Source: Gloeothece verrucosa PCC 7822
GTDB lineage: Bacteria; Cyanobacteriota; Cyanobacteriia; Cyanobacteriales; Microcystaceae
DNA length: 64,000 nucleotides
Assembly: GCF_000147335.1 (NCBI RefSeq)
Contig: NC_014501.1
Span: 1,488,001-1,552,000 of the forward strand
Direction of reading: 5' to 3'
Part shown: in pieces, positions 7,981-18,000 of the stretch
Layout: each line of letters starts with the position of its first letter
Numbering within the stretch: the stretch's first letter is position 1
Notes under the pieces: model-generated
Seen by the model: only the letters and a program-made list of their open reading frames with translations
Databases searched by the model: none
What the model was told of the DNA's origin: nothing
Translations under genes and position numbers: made by a program

Positions 7981-8009
7981 TTGTCAGATTGCTCTATAAG
8001 TGTTATAGT
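7981..8009 (+). promoter_or_regulatory. Sigma70-type promoter of the riboswitch transcript
   Basis: TTGTCA at 7981-7986 and TATAGT at 8004-8009 are separated by exactly 17 bp. Transcription would start near 8016, about 20 nt before the riboswitch aptamer. Confidence 0.7.
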
Positions 8010-8034
8010 GAAAAAATGGCTTTAGTAGAGTAAG

Positions 8035-8196
8035 TCAGCCTAATCCTAAACCTTGCCAAATCAACCCTAAGAAAAATTTGGGAAAGTCGGGAACGGGGGA
8101 ACCGATATCAGGGGCTAATCTCTATGGTGCGTATTCTAGAGAAGAACATCTCTCAGTTCTAGCCCGTCAGCTAACCTCGTCGGCATTGAGAGGAGA
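8035..8196 (+). ncRNA. ydaO/yuaA-type cyclic di-AMP riboswitch
   Basis: The conserved blocks of this riboswitch class occur in order: CCTAATCC near 8039, GGGGGAACCG (8095-8104), GGGGCTAATC (8111-8120), CCCGTCAGCTAACCTCGT (8163-8180) and the closing GAGAGGAG (8188-8195). The variable arm is a hairpin around AGAGAAGAACATCTCT. I compared it with the known Thermoanaerobacter ydaO aptamer from memory; the core matches closely. The class binds c-di-AMP and usually turns genes off. A frame open across this stretch is not coding. The nearest downstream gene on this strand is the 72-aa membrane protein at 8492, about 300 nt away. Confidence 0.92.
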
Positions 8197-8491
8197 CGCT
8201 CAAAATCAGCATTTGATAGTAAATGTCTCGATTTCATCCATGCGCTCCAAGCTTGACTGACTGTACTCTCAGTTAGATCACATTATTGACATCGAGGCAA
8301 AAAATGAAAATTTTTCTGCACTAAATTTAGGTACCGTTGCATAAACAAAGATGCTACAACTTTTAAAAGTTAGTCGCAGTCTTTGCTAAATCTAACCATC
8401 AGCAGACAGATGGTAATGATTTGAGGGAACATCTAGCTCAATAGCTAAAAATAAATTATCTATTGTTTATTGAAGAGGAAGGCAGCTAAAA
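8197..8491 (+). other. Long leader between riboswitch and small gene
   Basis: About 295 bp without an evident gene. I see no strong intrinsic terminator, so the riboswitch expression platform is not obvious. A Shine-Dalgarno (AGGAAGG, about 8475) precedes the next start. A second promoter inside this stretch cannot be excluded. Confidence 0.5.
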
Positions 8492-8710
8492 ATGTACTTA
8501 GTTTTCTTAATACCCCTCATCACCGCTTTAGTAACTGGTTACATTGCTTACACAGCGAACGACGAAATTACTTATTTAACAGGGGCTGTTACAGTGATTT
8601 TTTTACTGGTAAGTCTAATTTTAGCTCCTTGGCCAGTGCAATTATTGATTCTCTTAATAACAGCCTTCAAAATTAGAAACATAACAGTTAACAGCCTAAC
8701 GAATGATTGA
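8492..8710 (+). CDS. Small two-helix membrane protein downstream of the c-di-AMP riboswitch
   Basis: A 72-aa protein that is almost entirely membrane: helix 1 at about 2-21, a polar turn (TANDEI), then hydrophobic stretches at about 29-46 and 47-60, and a short polar tail. The start ATG is supported by GAAGAGGAAGG about 10 nt upstream. I do not recognise the family. Its position behind a c-di-AMP riboswitch suggests a role in turgor, potassium or cell-envelope homeostasis, as for most genes under that riboswitch, but this is inference. It is too short to be a transporter alone; it could be an accessory subunit. Confidence 0.72.
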   Translation: MYLVFLIPLITALVTGYIAYTANDEITYLTGAVTVIFLLVSLILAPWPVQLLILLITAFKIRNITVNSLTND

Positions 8711-8725
8711 CATCTCCACTAATAA

Positions 8726-8770
8726 TAATGACCAATGACTAATGACTAATGACCAATGACTAATGACTAA
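8726..8770. repeat. STRR-type heptanucleotide array D
   Basis: About six tandem TAATGAC/C(A)ATGACTA heptamers. The array runs into the 3' end of trmB and supplies its stop codon (TAG within TTAGTCA on the minus strand). Similar heptamers occur at 11938, 43110 and 55195. Confidence 0.85.
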
Positions 8771-9399
8771 ACTTGATACAAAGCCCGGTAAACCGGCTCA
8801 TTTTTATTTAAAGTGGCGATTTCCCGTTCAGTAGGAACCGGAAACGGATTAGTCTGTAACCAAGGTTCTTGATGAGTTTTACGAAAACAAGGATTTTGCT
8901 GAAAATGATCGCACATCTCGAGAGCTACAGACTCCACATCAGACTGTAAAAATAATAATCCATCTTTTCTCAGATATTTAGCCACAGCATCCACTAAAGC
9001 CGGTTGAACAACCCGGCGTTTAAGATGACGAACTTTAAACCAGGGATCGGGAAATTGAATGGTTACCCACTGTAAAACCCCTTCAGGTAAAGACTCGAGT
9101 AAAGGGCTAACAGAAACATTGATATTACAGAACAAAAAATGAAGATTAGATAATTGTAGTAGCTCACGCTGGACAAGAGCTTCTTTAACCAAGGGTTCTC
9201 TAATTTCTATCCCCAGAAAGTTGATTTGAGGATATAAAGATGCCATCTTTAATAAAAACTTACCTCTAGCACAACCAATGTCTAGATGTAAAGGTAGAGC
9301 AGTATCAGCAAATACTTCCTGCCAATTGGGGATGCTGATTGGGTTACTATATTTATGACTGAGTGGGTTAACGTGTTGACGTACTCTTACTCTTGTCAA
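8767..9399 (-). CDS. trmB: tRNA (guanine-N7-)-methyltransferase
   Basis: A 210-aa SAM-dependent enzyme making m7G46 in tRNA. The SAM-binding motif is LHLDIGCARGKFLL (about 38-51), and the TrmB signature QFPDPWFKVRHLKRR lies near 114-128, with the C-terminal TEREIATL around 190. The start is TTG: it is preceded by CAGGAGGG with an 8-nt spacer, which fixes it. It is divergent from the metallophosphoesterase gene. The 3' end merges with a heptanucleotide repeat array that provides the stop codon. Confidence 0.95.
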   Translation of the reverse strand: MTRVRVRQHVNPLSHKYSNPISIPNWQEVFADTALPLHLDIGCARGKFLLKMASLYPQINFLGIEIREPLVKEALVQRELLQLSNLHFLFCNINVSVSPLLESLPEGVLQWVTIQFPDPWFKVRHLKRRVVQPALVDAVAKYLRKDGLLFLQSDVESVALEMCDHFQQNPCFRKTHQEPWLQTNPFPVPTEREIATLNKNEPVYRALYQV

Positions 9400-9460
9400 A
9401 ATTGATCCCTCCTGTATATCCTCAAAAAATAGACCTGATCAATATAATTAGCGAGAACCC

Positions 9461-10558
9461 ATGATGAACTTTCGCTTTGCTGTTATCAGCGATCCTCACA
9501 TTGCTATTTCTGAAACCATCAGAAATGTTCCTAACCGTTTTCATCTAGTAGAAGTCAGCATTCCGGCCTTAGAATTAGTTTTAACTCATTTAGAGCGGCT
9601 TGACCTAGATTTCCTGCTGCTTCCGGGAGACTTAACCCAAGATGGAGAACCCGAAAATCATCAATGGTTACGACAACGTTTAGAAGCTTTACCTTTTCCA
9701 GTGTACGTTGTTCCGGGTAATCATGATGTTCCTACTTTATTTCCCACTGATCAATCTATTGGCTTAAAAGACTTCCCCTATTATTATCCTAACTTTGGTT
9801 ATCATAACCCTCAACAACTCTATTATCATTGTGAACTGTTGCCTGGGGTTCAATTAATTGGCTTAAACTCTAATCAATTTAATCAAGAAGGACAACAAAT
9901 TGGCTATCTAGATGAGCAACAATTAACTTGGTTAGAGAAAACTTTAGCCGAAGTTAAAGATCAATTAGTCATGGTAATGATTCATCATAATGTGATTGAA
10001 CATTTACCCGGACAATCTCATCATATTTTAGGACGGCGTTATATGTTAAGCAACGCGCCGGCTTTATTTAAATTATTGCATAAATATGGAGTCAAGCTCA
10101 TTTTTACAGGCCATTTGCACGTTCAAGATGTGGCTTATCAACAGGGAATATATGAAATTACCACAGGCTCACTGGTGAGTTATCCTCATCCCTATCGCAT
10201 TATACAAGTGCAATATAAAGGCCAAAAACAACAGGAAATAGAAGTAAAATCTTATCGGGTTAATGGCGTTCCTGGCTGGCCCAACTTACCGGAAATGTCT
10301 CGTCAATGGTTGGGTGATCGCTCTTATCCTTTTATGATGAAGTTACTCACCACCCCTCCCCTAAATTTATCAGTAGAAGAAGCTGAACCTCTCACGCCTC
10401 TGTTACGAAATTTCTGGGCAGATATTGCTGGCGGAGATGCCATGCTGGATTTTCCGGAATTTCCCCCCCCTGTGCGTCGTTATTTTCAGAAATTTAATGC
10501 AGTTAATCTAGAAGGAAAACCCCATCTAGTCGATAATCAAACCACTCTTTTAATTTAG
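9461..10558 (+). CDS. Calcineurin-like metallophosphoesterase (CpdA-like)
   Basis: A 365-aa protein with the binuclear-metal phosphoesterase motifs in order: SDPHI (D11, H13), PGDLTQDGE, PGNHDVP, MIHHN and TGHLHVQ. The catalytic domain covers about residues 4-270. The last 95 residues are an additional region seen in cyanobacterial relatives. CpdA relatives hydrolyse cyclic nucleotides, but the family has wide specificity, so the substrate is unknown. It is divergent from trmB and convergent with sbpA. Two ATG codons stand in tandem at the start. Confidence 0.85.
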   Translation: MMNFRFAVISDPHIAISETIRNVPNRFHLVEVSIPALELVLTHLERLDLDFLLLPGDLTQDGEPENHQWLRQRLEALPFPVYVVPGNHDVPTLFPTDQSIGLKDFPYYYPNFGYHNPQQLYYHCELLPGVQLIGLNSNQFNQEGQQIGYLDEQQLTWLEKTLAEVKDQLVMVMIHHNVIEHLPGQSHHILGRRYMLSNAPALFKLLHKYGVKLIFTGHLHVQDVAYQQGIYEITTGSLVSYPHPYRIIQVQYKGQKQQEIEVKSYRVNGVPGWPNLPEMSRQWLGDRSYPFMMKLLTTPPLNLSVEEAEPLTPLLRNFWADIAGGDAMLDFPEFPPPVRRYFQKFNAVNLEGKPHLVDNQTTLLI

Positions 10559-10639
10559 TTTTTGGTTTTTAAGTTGGATTTAATCAGAAAAATTTAGGAA
10601 AGTTGAACTTATGGTAAGAGGCAAGAGGCAGGAGTTTTT

Positions 10640-10681
10640 CCCTTTACCCCTTCCCCTTTGCCCTTTACCCCTTCCCCTTTA
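10640..10681. repeat. 2 x 21-bp pyrimidine-rich tandem repeat
   Basis: Two copies of CCCTTTACCCCTTCCCCTTT(G/A) lie side by side between the convergent metallophosphoesterase and sulfate-binding protein genes. It is a low-complexity intergenic repeat with no sign of coding. Confidence 0.8.
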
Positions 10682-10712
10682 CCCCCAATAAAAGCAAGAA
10701 CTCTAATAACAA

Positions 10713-11828
10713 TTAACGGCCAGAACCTTGAATTTGATCAAAAATTGCGCCATCGTTAAAAAATTTCTTTTGAACTGTATCCCAGCCGCCAAAATTGCTA
10801 ACCGTGAATAATCGATTAACTTTTGGGTATTTGCTGGCTGTTTCCTTGGCAATAGTAGGATTAACAGAACGAAAACCCACTTTAGCAAACTCTCGTTGAG
10901 CTTCAGGAGTATATAAATATTTGACAAAAGCCTCTGCCACAGCCCGAGTTTTGTGTTTATCCACATTGGCATCTACAACAGCCACAGGACTATCAATCGA
11001 AATATTAACGGTAGGAACAATGCCGGTAAAATTGGTCTGGCCTTTTTCCTGGGCTAGGATCATCTCATTTTCATAGTTGATGAGAACATCTCCTTGGCCT
11101 TGCTTAAAGAACACATCAGTCGCTTCCCGAGCATCTTTTGGCAATACAGGCACATTTTTATACACCTGTGTCACAAATTGACGGGCTTTTTGCTCATTGC
11201 CTCCCGTCTGGCTGACCGCTCCCCACAAAACTAGAAAATTCCATCTAGCCCCCCCGGAGGTTTTAGGATTAGCGGTAATCACTTTAACGCCAGGTTTAGC
11301 CAGATCTGACCAATTGTTAATTTTTTTGGGATTGCCTTTTCGAGTCATTAAGGAGGCCACTGAGCGAGTGACGATGGCCCCATTGGGGGCTTCTTTTTCC
11401 CAACCGGGTTTAATTAAGCCGGCTTGTTGAATTTTGTTGACATCCAGTGCTAGGGCAAGCGCTACGATATCAGCATCTAATCCATCGATCACAGCCCGAG
11501 CTTGAGAACCTGAACCCCCATAACTTTGCTGAATCACTACGTCTTGATTTTTTTCTCGCTTCCATTTCGCCACAAATTGAGGGATAATTTTCGAGTAAGC
11601 GGCTTGAGTCACAGCATAGGAAACTAAAGTCAATTCAACTTTTTTGGCTCCCTGACTAATCAGTTGCGGCTTTTGTTGAGAGTTAACCGGCAAAACCGTG
11701 CTTATTGACAGGGCAAAAATGGCACTAGCCAGAGCGATTAGTGTAAACCGCCGCCTCGATGATCCAGTCAAAAAGCCCGAGAGCTTGGTCAAAAAGGATT
11801 TTATTGCTTGGCTTGGGTCATGTTTCAT
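10713..11828 (-). CDS. sbpA: Sulfate/thiosulfate-binding periplasmic protein
   Basis: A 371-aa ABC-transporter solute-binding protein of the Sbp/CysP family. After an N-terminal export signal (hydrophobic core about 28-48) come the family motifs ELTLVSYAVT, QSYGGSGSQARAV, DIVALALA, ARWNFLVLWG and VPVLPKDAREAT, and a late FTVSNFGGW. ATG at 11828 is preferred over the adjacent GTG at 11831; AAGGA lies about 13 nt upstream. No cysT/cysW/cysA genes are next to it, so the permease must be elsewhere. A perfect 11-bp inverted repeat sits 27-58 bp upstream and may be an operator. Confidence 0.93.
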   Translation of the reverse strand: MKHDPSQAIKSFLTKLSGFLTGSSRRRFTLIALASAIFALSISTVLPVNSQQKPQLISQGAKKVELTLVSYAVTQAAYSKIIPQFVAKWKREKNQDVVIQQSYGGSGSQARAVIDGLDADIVALALALDVNKIQQAGLIKPGWEKEAPNGAIVTRSVASLMTRKGNPKKINNWSDLAKPGVKVITANPKTSGGARWNFLVLWGAVSQTGGNEQKARQFVTQVYKNVPVLPKDAREATDVFFKQGQGDVLINYENEMILAQEKGQTNFTGIVPTVNISIDSPVAVVDANVDKHKTRAVAEAFVKYLYTPEAQREFAKVGFRSVNPTIAKETASKYPKVNRLFTVSNFGGWDTVQKKFFNDGAIFDQIQGSGR

Positions 11829-11854
11829 CACTAGGGTAACATCCTTGTCAAATA

Positions 11855-11886
11855 AAATACTAAATTTAGATAGGTATTTAGTATTT
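11855..11886 (-). promoter_or_regulatory. Inverted repeat upstream of sbpA, candidate operator
   Basis: AAATACTAAAT (11855-11865) and ATTTAGTATTT (11876-11886) are perfect reverse complements separated by 10 bp, so the two centres are two helical turns apart. This geometry suits a dimeric regulator such as a LysR or CRP-type protein. The regulator is unknown. Confidence 0.45.
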
Positions 11887-11937
11887 AGTGATCAGCCTTG
11901 GATTATTCCATAAATCAAGCGAAATGGCAAGAGATAT

Positions 11938-11980
11938 TAGTCACTAGGTAGCTCCGCTTGTGTCCATTGGTCATGAGTTT
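11938..11980. repeat. STRR core repeat, copy A
   Basis: ATTAGTCAC-TAGGTAGCTC-CGCTTGTGTCCATTGGTCAT is one degenerate copy of a composite repeat also present at 43185-43221 and, inverted, near 55201-55248. Only one or two heptamers flank the core here. Confidence 0.65.
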
Positions 11981-12020
11981 TTCCCCCTTCCCTCTATTGC
12001 AAGAGAGCCTTTGGTCATAC

Positions 12021-15000
12021 TTAACATAGCCGCGCCACCCAATCGGAATTAAAAATAGAGGCATAAATCCGATTGTGAATTCTTAAAAATCCCTGTTGCT
12101 TAACCACCAATCCTGACAAAAGCAATTCCCTTTCTTGAGGACTGTCATTTAAAGCCACTTCTCCCTGATGCAAAACCTGTTGATACAATTTCAGTAGCTC
12201 AAAAGATTGTAGACTATTTAAGAGACGGTCTTTAATGGTTCTCAAATGTTCGGGTTCATCTTGAGATTCCCAATTAGTTAACACATGAGTTTGCACTAAA
12301 TTGTCAATCCATTCAATTTCGTTGTCAGGGGTAATAGGAGAAGAAGAATTATGGATCAATTGACAAAGTTTCTGGGTTAAAAACGGTTGACCATTAGTCC
12401 AACTCAAAATTTCTTTTAACACTAACTGAGGATTATTAACTTTTTCAGTCAATCCTTGCAGCAAAGGTTGAGCCTCATGTTCTTTAAAACCTTCTAATTG
12501 AATCGCCCGACCAATATTAAAAGGTGTTCTTTGTAGATCAGTAATTAAATCTGAAGGAGTCGCCACCCCAAACAAAGCAAAAGTTAAACGCTGATAAGCC
12601 GCATTCAGAGAGCGTTGATTATAACAAGAACGAATCAGAGCAAAAAAGTCATTAGCCGAGAAATTTAAACTTAAAACACTATCAATTTCATCGAAAAAAA
12701 TCACGAGCGGTTTTTTCGCTCCCCCATCTTCTACACCCCCAAACGTAAGCAAAACTTCCTCAATAAAGCGGCTCAAACGTTGAACAGGCGAAAGATCAAG
12801 CCGCTCATTCCACCAAGTTTTTAAATTCACCTTAGTCAACAAATCAACACTTCGCGCCATCTCTACCGCTAACCCTTTGTACCATTGATCAGGGGTAACA
12901 TTTTCGCTACCGATACGAGTCATATCCACTGCCGCACAATAAATCCCCTCTTTTTGTAGATAGTGCATCATGTGTACCATCAGACTTGATTTTCCCATTT
13001 GGCGAGCATTGAGAATATAACAAAATTCCCCACGCTTCAAGGCCTTATAAAGATAACGATCTGCCGAACGCACCACATAGGTAGGAGCATCCATAGGTAA
13101 ACTTCCCCCCACTTGATAATCGTAAGTGGCAATATCGGCCTCATTTCTGAGTAGAGCGTTTTCAAACAACAATTCCGCTTGAGTCGCTTTGAGAATCTCT
13201 AGGGTTTGAGAAAGCTCTCGGGTACGTTCTTCGACTTTATATTCTAAAGTGCGATTAGATTCGGCTAAATTGTCTTTTGCCTGTTGTAGAGCAATATTTT
13301 TTTGGGCTAACTCTTGGGTAAACTGAATGCGCTCTGCTTCAGCGCGTTTGCGTTGCGTAATATCGGCAAAGGCGGCGATAGCATAGATAATTTCCCCTTT
13401 TTCATCAAAAATAGGAGTCGCTGACACTTCTAGGGGAATAGTTTTATCTTTTTGACGAATTTCCAAATTATCAATGGTCATTGTCTCTCCCTTTAACGCT
13501 CGGATAATGGGCTGTTGCTCACTGGGATATAATTGATCGGTTCCAGCCAGATAAGCTTGATAAAAATTCGGTAATTCTGTGGCTTTTGCTGAAAAAATAA
13601 TCTCTTTTCCTAGAAGTTGTTGCGCCGTTTGATTGGCGTAGTAAGGATGACCATTCGCGTCTATGACGAAAATTCCAATCGGTACAGCTTCTAAAAATTG
13701 AGCCATTTTTCTTTCACTTTCCCGCAAGGCTTCATCCGCTTTTTGACGCTCCTTAATTTCTCGTTTTAAGTTGACATTAAGATTCATCATGGTCTCATAA
13801 AGTTGAGCATTTTTGAGGGAAATAGCGGCTTGAGATGAGAGAACTTTTAAGATTTCTAAGCGAGTGGGAGTAAAAGCACCGGTGGTCAGATTATTTTCCA
13901 AATACAATAAACCAATCAGTTCTCCTTGATGGATAATCGGAGTACACAAAATGGATTTAGAGTGATGATTAATGATATAAGGATCTGTGGTAAATATTCC
14001 TTCTCGAGTGGCATTATTTAAAACGACATCTTCTCGAGTTCTAGCCACATAATTAATGACGGACATGGGTAATTGCTGCCGACTTTCCAGGGGATTAGAT
14101 TGATCTACTATCACTTCATGACTATCTACAGTGCCTTTAGCTTCTATTAAGAGTTGACCTTCTTTATTGAAAATCAGAAAACCCGTTTGTGCCCCGGCGT
14201 TTTCAATAGTAATCGCCATCAATTTTTTGATCAACAGATTGAGAATAATTTCTTCGGCTAAAGCTTGTGAGGCTTTGATTACGGTGGTCATATCTAAAAC
14301 ATCTGAACTCGTTCCTGTGCTGGAAGATTCTTGACTTAGCGTCTTATCTAATTTAGTTTTTGTGGAAATTGCTTCTACCAGCAAGTGAGAGTATTGAGTT
14401 TCTAGTTCCTCGACTTTACGATTCGCTCCCCAAAGTTTATAACCATAATGAGCTTCTCTTAAATAAATTTTGGCCATTTTTTCTTTGCCTTTCTTTAACC
14501 AAAAAAGAGCGGCTAGTTCATTGGCTAAAGCTTGATTTTGCTTAAATTCATACAAAGAAGCTGACTCAATGGCTTGGTCATAAAAATTAAGGGCTTCTAA
14601 ATCTTTGCCTTCAATCCGGGCCATTTCTGCCTGAATGAGCAAATATTTATGTAAAAAATTATCAGGACAGTTATTAGCCCAGAGTTTAAATTTTTCTAGA
14701 TGATTCTTGAGAATCTTATCATACAGGCTTTTTTCAGCCTCAGCCGCCTTTGGATAAAGAGCCGTTAAAATCAAAGAATAGTAAAAATAATGTTCGGCTT
14801 GGTTAGCGATGCCTAAAAGGAAATCTACAGTTTTTTCGCTGGCTCTAGCTATTTTTAAAGCAGTTTTATAGTCACCATATAAAAATAAAATCTGAGATTT
14901 AAAAATATTAAAAGTAGCTATACCGGGCATAAAATAATTTTTCTTCCACATTTTTATGCACTCGTTTTCATTAAAGCTATCATCGCTAAACGAGAATTTA

Positions 15001-18000
15001 TTTGGGGTTAAGCCTTGCAGATTCAACAAAAAATGCTGATCCAATTCTTGAATTTTAACAAACACCGTATTTTTCATTTTTTCGAGAACATTTAGATGTT
15101 TGTTAGATTCTTCTATAATACTAGCGAAATTATCCCCGACTAGGATTCTTTGCATAATTAGATTATAGGAATTATAGCTAGTATAAACATCGCCGATTTC
15201 TACACCGGCTAGATAGCCTTCTCTTAAAATAGGAATGCTATTACTAATGGCACTCCGCCAAGGACTAATATTAGCACCAAATAAATTATAAACTTTGCAA
15301 GTTAAGTTCGATTTATTAAATTTTTCATTCAGTTTTAAGGCTAATTTCCCTAATTCATAACCCGTCTCATAGTCATTTAACCTTGAACCGGCTATAATTC
15401 CTACCCAAGCATATCCATGAGCCGAAACTTCTCCATTTCCATACTCAATGGATAGATTCACTTCTTTTAGAGAAATTAAACTCAATAAATCTTGATTGGT
15501 AAAATAGGCTGGGCCGCTCATATACATCAAGAGATTCATACAAGCTTTGATCTCTGGATTCGTCATTTCGGGAGCGTTAATTAATTCGGCTACGGGGATT
15601 TTTCTTAAATTATTTCTGTAGGTTTCTAGCTCCAATTCTAAGGCGGCTAAAATTGCCTGTTGTTCGGTGGGGATAGTTAAGCCAAAAGAGGCTAAAGCTT
15701 GCGAACCAATTTTAAGATTTTCTAGATATTTACCGGTATTGTCATACAAAACTAAGCGTATTTTTTGTATTTCTGCTTTTTCTAAATTGGTTCTAGCATG
15801 ATTTAAAATAAGATCAAAAAGTTCCTCAGCTTTTTCAAAGTTACCACAAAGATATTCACATTCAGACCATTCTCGATACAAAATAAACACTATTTCATAG
15901 TAATCCTGCCAAATATTGCCGGGCAAAACCTCTATGCCTTTACTAAAGTATTTTAAAGCCGCTTCATACGCAGTAGAATCTTTGGCTTTTTTACCCGCCA
16001 TCAAATTTAAATTGCTTAGAGTATAAGATAATTCGGGATCATCAATTAATTCTGCTCCTACATTGAGATGCTTAACCAAATCAAAAACTTTTTCCTCTAA
16101 TTCTTGTTCGGGTGTATTTTTTAAGAGCAGTTTTCCGATTTTGAGATGAGTTTTCTGTTTATCGCTTTCTCGAATCAGACTGTAGGCGGCTTGCTGCACT
16201 CTGTCATGCAAAAATTTATATTCTACTGTTAAATTATTTTCGTTAAGAACCTGAGAGACAGACTCAAAAACCAGGGGAATTTTATAGGTGTTATTTAAAG
16301 GTAAAATTAATCCTTCTGTTAGAGCTTCCCATAGGTGACTAGCCGTCAGGGAGTAGGATTTTTTATAGACGACAGAAAGCACTTCTAAATTAAATCGATT
16401 ACCAATACAAGCGGCTAATTTTAATAAATTTTGAGTTTTGTTATCGAGTTTTTGCAGTTTACTGATCATTAAATCTACAACATTATCAGCGAACTCGGTG
16501 TCTTGAATCTCTTGTAAATCCCACTGCCAACTTCCCGAGGAGGGATTAAATTTTAATAAACCTTCTGTATAAAGAGATTTCAAAAACTGATTTAAAAAGA
16601 AAGGATTCCCAAAGGTTTTTTGAAAACATAATTCGGCTAAAGGTTTGGCTGTTTCTAGCTCACAGTAAAGAGAATCAGCAATTAATTGATTGATGTTGTC
16701 TAAGGCCAACGGTTTGACCACAATGGTTTGTAATGCCGCACCCCCCTGTTTAATTTCATCTACAGTAAGCATTAAAGGATGAGAGGGGTTAACTTCATTA
16801 TCTCGGTAAGCTCCAATTAATAGTAAATATTGAGTATCTGAAGCCGTCATCAACATAAAAATAAATTTCAGAGAGGCTAAATCAGCCCATTGTAAATCAT
16901 CTAAAAAGAGAACAAGGGGATGTTCGGCTTTAGTAAAAACACCAATAAATTTTTGAAAAACTAAATTAAATCTATTTTGAGATTCAGCCGGGTTTAATTG
17001 TGGTACAGAAGGTTGTTTACCAATAATAAGTTCTACTTCAGGAATGACATCAATAATGACTTGACCATTGTTTCCTAGAGCTTCTAGCAGTTTTTTCCGC
17101 CACATTTCCACCTTTTCTTGACTTTCGGTTAAAATTTGCCGCAGTAACTCTTGAAAAGCTTGAATTAAAGAAGCATAAGGAACATTACGCTGAAGCTGAT
17201 CAAATTTTCCACTGACAAAAAAACCTTTCCTTTCCACAATGGGTTTATCAATTTCATAAACTAAAGAAGATTTGCCAATTCCTGAATAACCGGTCACAAG
17301 AACCATTTCTGTTTGACCTTGATTCACTCGTTCAAATGCAGCCATTAAAGCGGCTACTTCTGCCTCTCTTCCATAAAGTTTTTGAGAAATTTTAAAGCGG
17401 CTTGATAAATCTTGTTGAGCAATGATGAATGATGAAATTTTTCCCTCAGTCTCTAATTGATGAAGACAACGTTCTAAATCTAGTGTTATCCCTAGTGTCG
17501 TTTGATATCTATCCTCTGCCGTTTTAGCTAATAATTTTACCACAATATCAGAAAGCGGTTTAGGAATTTTGGGATTATATTCATGAGGAGGAATGGGAAT
17601 TTTGGCAATATGATAATGAATTAATTCCATCGGATCAGTAGCGGAAAAGGGTAGCACACCCGTCAGCATTTCATATAAGGTAATACCTAAAGAATAAAAA
17701 TCTGTGCGGTAATCAATTGGGCGATTGACTCGACCGGTTTGTTCGGGAGAAATATAAGCTAAGGTTCCTTCTAATAGATTCGGACTAATAATTGACTGAT
17801 GTTCAAGAGACAGCAGTGAAGCAATGCCAAAATCAGTGATTTTTACTTCTTCAGTTTTTGGATTAAAAATAATATTTGAAGGTTTAATGTCTTTATGGAT
17901 GATTTTATTTTGATGAATTTCTCCTAAATTCGTAGAAATTTTAATCGCAATCCTTAAGCAATCAACCAGATTTAGTTTGTGTTTATTGATGCTACTTTTA

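Noticed and set aside
8078..8260. 60-codon plus-strand frame
   Set aside because: It covers the c-di-AMP riboswitch aptamer, whose conserved RNA blocks explain the sequence.
8470..8676. 68-codon frame overlapping the small membrane protein in another frame
   Set aside because: The 8492 frame has the Shine-Dalgarno and a consistent membrane protein; this one is its shadow.
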